From Crossiella sp. S99.2 (GTDB taxonomy: Bacteria; Actinomycetota; Actinomycetes; Mycobacteriales; Pseudonocardiaceae): a stretch of 64,000 nucleotides of DNA. The stretch is from assembly GCF_023094165.1 (NCBI RefSeq), contig NZ_JALMDK010000010.1, positions 203,673-267,672 on the forward strand. Reading direction: 5' to 3'. Numbering within the stretch: the stretch's first letter is position 1; every line of letters starts with the position of its first letter. Position numbers and translations under genes: made by a program. Of the stretch, positions 60,888-64,000 are shown in pieces. The notes under the pieces were generated by a model. That model searched no databases. It was not told where the DNA came from and saw nothing but the letters and a program-made list of their open reading frames with translations.

Positions 60888-61742
60888 CTAGGTCTTCTGT
60901 TTCAGCCGGATGCCCTTGACCACCACCAGCACCAGCGCCAGGGTGATCACCGCCTCGGCCCAGAAGAACGCGCAGTAGTCGATCATCGACCCGATCGGCG
61001 GCAGCCCGGGGGCGGCGTTGCGGAAGCCGACCAGCGCGAACAGGGTGGCCGCCATCCAGCCCAGCGCGGGCCACACCAGCCCGAGCTTGCGCCGGACGAT
61101 GTGCAACGCCCCGGCCAGCACCGACAACGCCAGCGCCCACATCACGATCACCTGGAACCAGGCCAGGATGAAGGTGCTGCGCGACCGTTTGACCAGCAGA
61201 TCGGCCCGCGCCTCCCCGTCCGTGGCGTCCCCACCGGTGACCCTGGACAGGAAGAACGGGTCGTGGTCGGCGTAGCTCATCGTGGTGGCCACGTGCTCGC
61301 CGCCGGTGGTGACCTCGAAGTACAGCTGGGTCCGGTAGCGGTCGAACGGGAAGTCGGAGACCACCCCGTCGTCCAGGGGCACCCGCAGTTCCTTGGCCGA
61401 GATCCGCTCACCCGCCCGGAACCGCAACGGCACCGCCGCCACTGACGAGCTGTCCACCACGAGATCCTTGGCCGAGGCCCGGTCATCGCCACGGTCCCTG
61501 GCCGCCCCGTGCGGGGTGACCAGCACCTGCAGCACCAGTTCCCGGGCGGGCGCGTCCACCCGCTGCACGACAACGCTGAGATCGATCCGGTCGGCCTGGC
61601 TGGTGTCGCCGAGTTCGTAGAAGCCTTCCCGGGTGTCGCGTTCGTGGTAGTAGGCGAGGATGCCCACGGTGACCGCGAGCAGCACCCCGAGGGGCGCGAG
61701 GAAGTAGGTCCACTTGCGCCGTTTGGCGGTCGCGACGCTCAC
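60888..61742 (-). CDS. DUF4436-like membrane protein
   Basis: 284 aa. An N-terminal helix (YFLAPLGVLLAVTVGILAYYH), a beta-rich extracellular domain of about 150 residues (IDLSVVVQRVDAPARELVLQVLVTP, VPLDDGVVSDFPFDRYRTQLYFEV), and three or four C-terminal helices (FILAWFQVIVMWALALSVLAGALHIV, FALVGFRNAAPGLPPIGSMIDYCAFFWAEAVITLALVLVVV). The F-P-F-D-x-Y and N-A-A-P-G-x-P-P-I-G blocks are typical of DUF4436. Function unknown. A GTG start is inferred from where homology-like sequence begins. Confidence 0.85.
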   Translation of the reverse strand: MSVATAKRRKWTYFLAPLGVLLAVTVGILAYYHERDTREGFYELGDTSQADRIDLSVVVQRVDAPARELVLQVLVTPHGAARDRGDDRASAKDLVVDSSSVAAVPLRFRAGERISAKELRVPLDDGVVSDFPFDRYRTQLYFEVTTGGEHVATTMSYADHDPFFLSRVTGGDATDGEARADLLVKRSRSTFILAWFQVIVMWALALSVLAGALHIVRRKLGLVWPALGWMAATLFALVGFRNAAPGLPPIGSMIDYCAFFWAEAVITLALVLVVVKGIRLKQKT

Positions 61743-61929
61743 GGCGGCCAGATTAGGGCACGGCGTCACAGATGGCGGGCGGGCACGCCGACGCCCGGCG
61801 GCCCCGGGCCCACATCGCCCCCCCGACTCCTCTCCCCCCGACGCCCCCGCCGCCAACCCCGCCCCCGGCGCCCCGACGGCGTGGCCGCGAGTGGGCTACC
61901 GTCGGACCGGGCGGGGAAAGGGGTTCGGC

Positions 61930-63522
61930 ATGACGGTGCCCGAGGTGGACGCGATCGTCATCGGCTCCGGCCCGAACGGCCTGGTCGCGGCGAACCTGCT
62001 GGCCGACGCGGGCTGGGACGTGCTGGTCCTGGAGGCCGAGGACACCCCGGGCGGCTCGGTGCGCACCGCCGAGATCACCGCCCCCGGCTTCCACAACGAC
62101 CTGTTCTCCTCCTGCTACCCCTTCGGCGTCGCCTCCCCGATCCTGGCCGGCCTGGACCTGGCCCGGCACGGCCTGCGCTGGCAGCACGCGCCACACCCGC
62201 TCGCGCACGTCCTGCCCGACCAGCGCGGCGTCCGCCTCGGCGCCACCCCCGCCGACACCGCCGCCTCGGTCAGCGCTTTCGCCGCGGCCGACGGCGACGC
62301 CTGGCTGGCCGAATACGAGCTGTGGCAACGGGTCCGGGACAGCCTCCTGGACGCGATCCTGCGCCCCTTCCCGCCGGTCCGCCCGGCCATCGCGCTGGGC
62401 CGGGCCCTGGGCGCGGCCGACGGCCTGCGGTTCGCCCGCCTCGGCCTGTCCTCGGTGCGCGGCTTCACCGGCGAGCGGTTCGCGGGCGAGGGCGCGCGAG
62501 TTCTGTTCGCGGGCAACGCGATGCACACCGACCTCAGCCCCGACGGCGCGGGCAGCGCGGTGTTCGGCTGGCTGCTGAGCATGCTGGCCCAGGAGGTCGG
62601 CTTCCCGGTCCCGGCCGGCGGCGCGGGCGCGCTGACCACGGCCCTGGTGGCCCGGCTGGCCGAACGCGGCGGCGGAGTCCACTGTGGACGGAAGGTGGCC
62701 AGGGTGCTGACCGCCAGGGGGATCGCGGTCGGCGTCGAGGACGTGACCGGCGAACGTTTCCGCGCCCGCAAGGCGGTGCTCGCCGACGTGCACCCGATCC
62801 CGCTCTACCGCGACCTGGTCGGGGTGGACCGGCTACCCGCCCGGCTGGTGCGGGACCTGTCCCACTTCACCTTCGACGACGCCACCGTCAAGATCAACTG
62901 GGCGCTGTCCGGCCCGATCCCCTGGCTGACCCCGGAGGCCCACGGCGCCGCGGTGGTGCACCTGGGCGCGGACCTCAACGGCATCAGCCGCTTCGCCACC
63001 GATCTGGCCTGTGGCACCGAACCCGTGCACCCGTTCGTCCTCTTGGGACAGATGAGCACCGCCGACCCGAGTCGTTCCCCGGCGGGCACCGAAGCGGTCT
63101 GGGCCTACTTCCACGTGCCCCGCGGCCTGGACTGGACCCCGGATCGCCTGCACCGCTACACCGATCTGGCCGAATCCCTGCTGGAACGGCACGCGCCGGG
63201 TTTCCGCTCGATGATCCTGGGCCGCGCGGTGCAGTCCCCGCCCGACCTCCAGGGCCGCAACCCCAGCCTGGTCGAGGGCGGCGTCAACGCGGGCACCGCG
63301 GCCCTGAGCCAGCAACTGGTGTTCCGCCCGCTGCCCGGCCTGGGCCGGGCGGACACCCCGATCGACCGCCTGTACCTGGCAGGCGCCGGCGCCCACCCCG
63401 GCGGCGCGGTGCACGGCGGTCCCGGCGCGAACGCGGCCCGCGCGGCCTTGGCCCGCAACGGAATCGCCGGTGACGTGTACGCCACGATGATCGGCGGCCT
63501 GCACCGGATGATCTACCACTGA
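61930..63522 (+). CDS. FAD-dependent phytoene desaturase/CrtI-like oxidoreductase
   Basis: 530 aa. FAD-binding N-terminus AIVIGSGPNGLVAANLLADAGWDVLVLEAEDTPGG with the G-x-G-x-x-G and the acidic end, and the C-terminal IDRLYLAGAGAHPGGAVHGGPGANAARAAL, the carotenoid-dehydrogenase signature. The middle is of the actinobacterial CrtI/retinol-saturase-like group of unknown substrate. No other carotenoid genes are near, so a pigment role cannot be assumed. ATG 61930 gives the standard N-terminus; the upstream frame is a GC-rich extension. Confidence 0.9.
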   Translation: MTVPEVDAIVIGSGPNGLVAANLLADAGWDVLVLEAEDTPGGSVRTAEITAPGFHNDLFSSCYPFGVASPILAGLDLARHGLRWQHAPHPLAHVLPDQRGVRLGATPADTAASVSAFAAADGDAWLAEYELWQRVRDSLLDAILRPFPPVRPAIALGRALGAADGLRFARLGLSSVRGFTGERFAGEGARVLFAGNAMHTDLSPDGAGSAVFGWLLSMLAQEVGFPVPAGGAGALTTALVARLAERGGGVHCGRKVARVLTARGIAVGVEDVTGERFRARKAVLADVHPIPLYRDLVGVDRLPARLVRDLSHFTFDDATVKINWALSGPIPWLTPEAHGAAVVHLGADLNGISRFATDLACGTEPVHPFVLLGQMSTADPSRSPAGTEAVWAYFHVPRGLDWTPDRLHRYTDLAESLLERHAPGFRSMILGRAVQSPPDLQGRNPSLVEGGVNAGTAALSQQLVFRPLPGLGRADTPIDRLYLAGAGAHPGGAVHGGPGANAARAALARNGIAGDVYATMIGGLHRMIYH

Positions 63523-63546
63523 CCACCACCTCGACCCGGTGCACGC

Positions 63547-63576
63547 CGAAGCCCCGCCGGGCGGGGCGGGGCTTCG
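63547..63576. terminator. 12-bp perfect stem between convergent genes
   Basis: CGAAGCCCCGCC at 63547-63558 pairs with 63565-63576 around a 6-nt loop, between the stops of the CrtI-like gene and the small secreted protein gene. It can serve both. Confidence 0.85.
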
Positions 63577-63588
63577 ACGGTCAGTGAC

Positions 63589-63849
63589 TCAGAGGTCGAT
63601 GTCGATCCGGATGCCCAGCAGGGTGCCGTGCACGCCCTCGGACAGGCTGATGGCCAGGTCGTTGTCGTTGAGGTCCAGCGTCAGCGGGCTCAGGTCGACG
63701 TTGGCGCCGACCGGGGACAGGCTCGCCGAGACCGAGGGGCCGCCGTCGTGGCTGTCCCGCTCGGCGGCCAGGGCGGTGCCCGCACCCGCTCCGAACAGTC
63801 CGGCGACGACAAGTCCGGTGGCGGCGACCTGGGCGAGACGACGACGCAT
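63589..63849 (-). CDS. Small secreted protein
   Basis: 86 aa. Signal peptide (VAATGLVVAGLFGAGAGTALA, cleavage after ALA at about residue 29) and a mature part of about 57 residues that is acidic and beta-rich (SASLSPVGANVDLSPLTLDLNDNDLAISLSEGVHGTLLGIRIDIDL). No Cys and no known family. AGGAG lies 7 nt before the ATG. Such small exported proteins are common in actinomycetes; some are surface-active. Confidence 0.75.
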   Translation of the reverse strand: MRRRLAQVAATGLVVAGLFGAGAGTALAAERDSHDGGPSVSASLSPVGANVDLSPLTLDLNDNDLAISLSEGVHGTLLGIRIDIDL

Positions 63850-64000
63850 GAGCTTTCTCCTATCGACGTTCCTGCACTGCTGCGGCGGAATCCGAACACG
63901 CCACCCGGACCACGGCAAGAGTTGATCATCCGATCCGGGCAACCCCCCGCCCAAGCGGGTGACCCCGCCCAGCGCCCCGCGAACAGCGATGCCACAGTGT

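Overview
The window is very GC-rich (roughly 70 percent) and reads like a chromosome segment of an actinomycete, most likely order Pseudonocardiales. Reasons: strong GC bias at third codon positions, many GTG starts, two DinB/maleylpyruvate-isomerase (mycothiol-type) proteins, WXG100-like and YbaB-like clusters, and an abundant TCCACAGTGGA-type word. I see no rRNA, tRNA, CRISPR array or insertion sequence. The genus is inference.

Layout. 1-5.4 kb: a minus-strand catabolic operon (antiquitin-like aldehyde dehydrogenase, DAO-type FAD oxidase, amino-acid dehydrogenase, ArsC-like protein) divergent from an ornithine-cyclodeaminase-family gene; a lysine/pipecolate route is a reasonable guess. 5.5-9.5 kb: housekeeping and accessory genes (cold-shock protein, amino-acid permease, RibD-like reductase, GNAT, mycothiol-type enzyme). 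9.7-33.1 kb: one dense, translationally coupled plus-strand operon for a contractile injection system (CIS). It encodes a phage-type amidase, sheath, tube, hub chaperone (frame disrupted), proline-rich protein, DUF4255 cap, AAA+ ATPase, two candidate cargo proteins, CIS-tube/LysM/gpD/gpV hub and spike, PAAR-like tip, gp25 and two J-type wedge proteins, a gpI-like protein and a DUF6519 protein. There are no capsid, terminase, portal or integrase genes, so it is a domesticated phage-tail machine and not a prophage. The DUF4157 protein carries a second, M15-type peptidase-like domain and is the best effector candidate.

33.1-39.9 kb: SDR, Fe/Mn superoxide dismutase with a MerR-type palindrome in the shared promoter region, an aminotransferase and a MocR regulator whose start codons overlap head to head with repeated TAGCGCTA sites, then a secreted hydrolase pair. 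40-47.3 kb: two ESX-like modules (YbaB-like plus WXG100-like small proteins) on opposite strands either side of an AraC regulator and a DUF1015 gene. The second module ends in a polymorphic-toxin-like protein with a DUF6973-like C-terminus. 47.5-55.3 kb: PAS-GGDEF-EAL protein with degenerate signatures, a MacAB-like export operon with a DUF5666 protein, a mycothiol-type enzyme, a decayed SnoaL-like gene and a secreted BNR-like protein. 55.4-64 kb: MscS channel, Crp/Fnr regulator with an apparent autoregulatory site, polytopic membrane protein, CopD/esterase/DUF4436 operon, CrtI-like oxidoreductase and a small secreted protein.

Convergent gene ends are closed by long GC-rich hairpins. Three of these regions (window start, 33.1 kb, 54.2 kb) share a recognisable palindromic sequence family.
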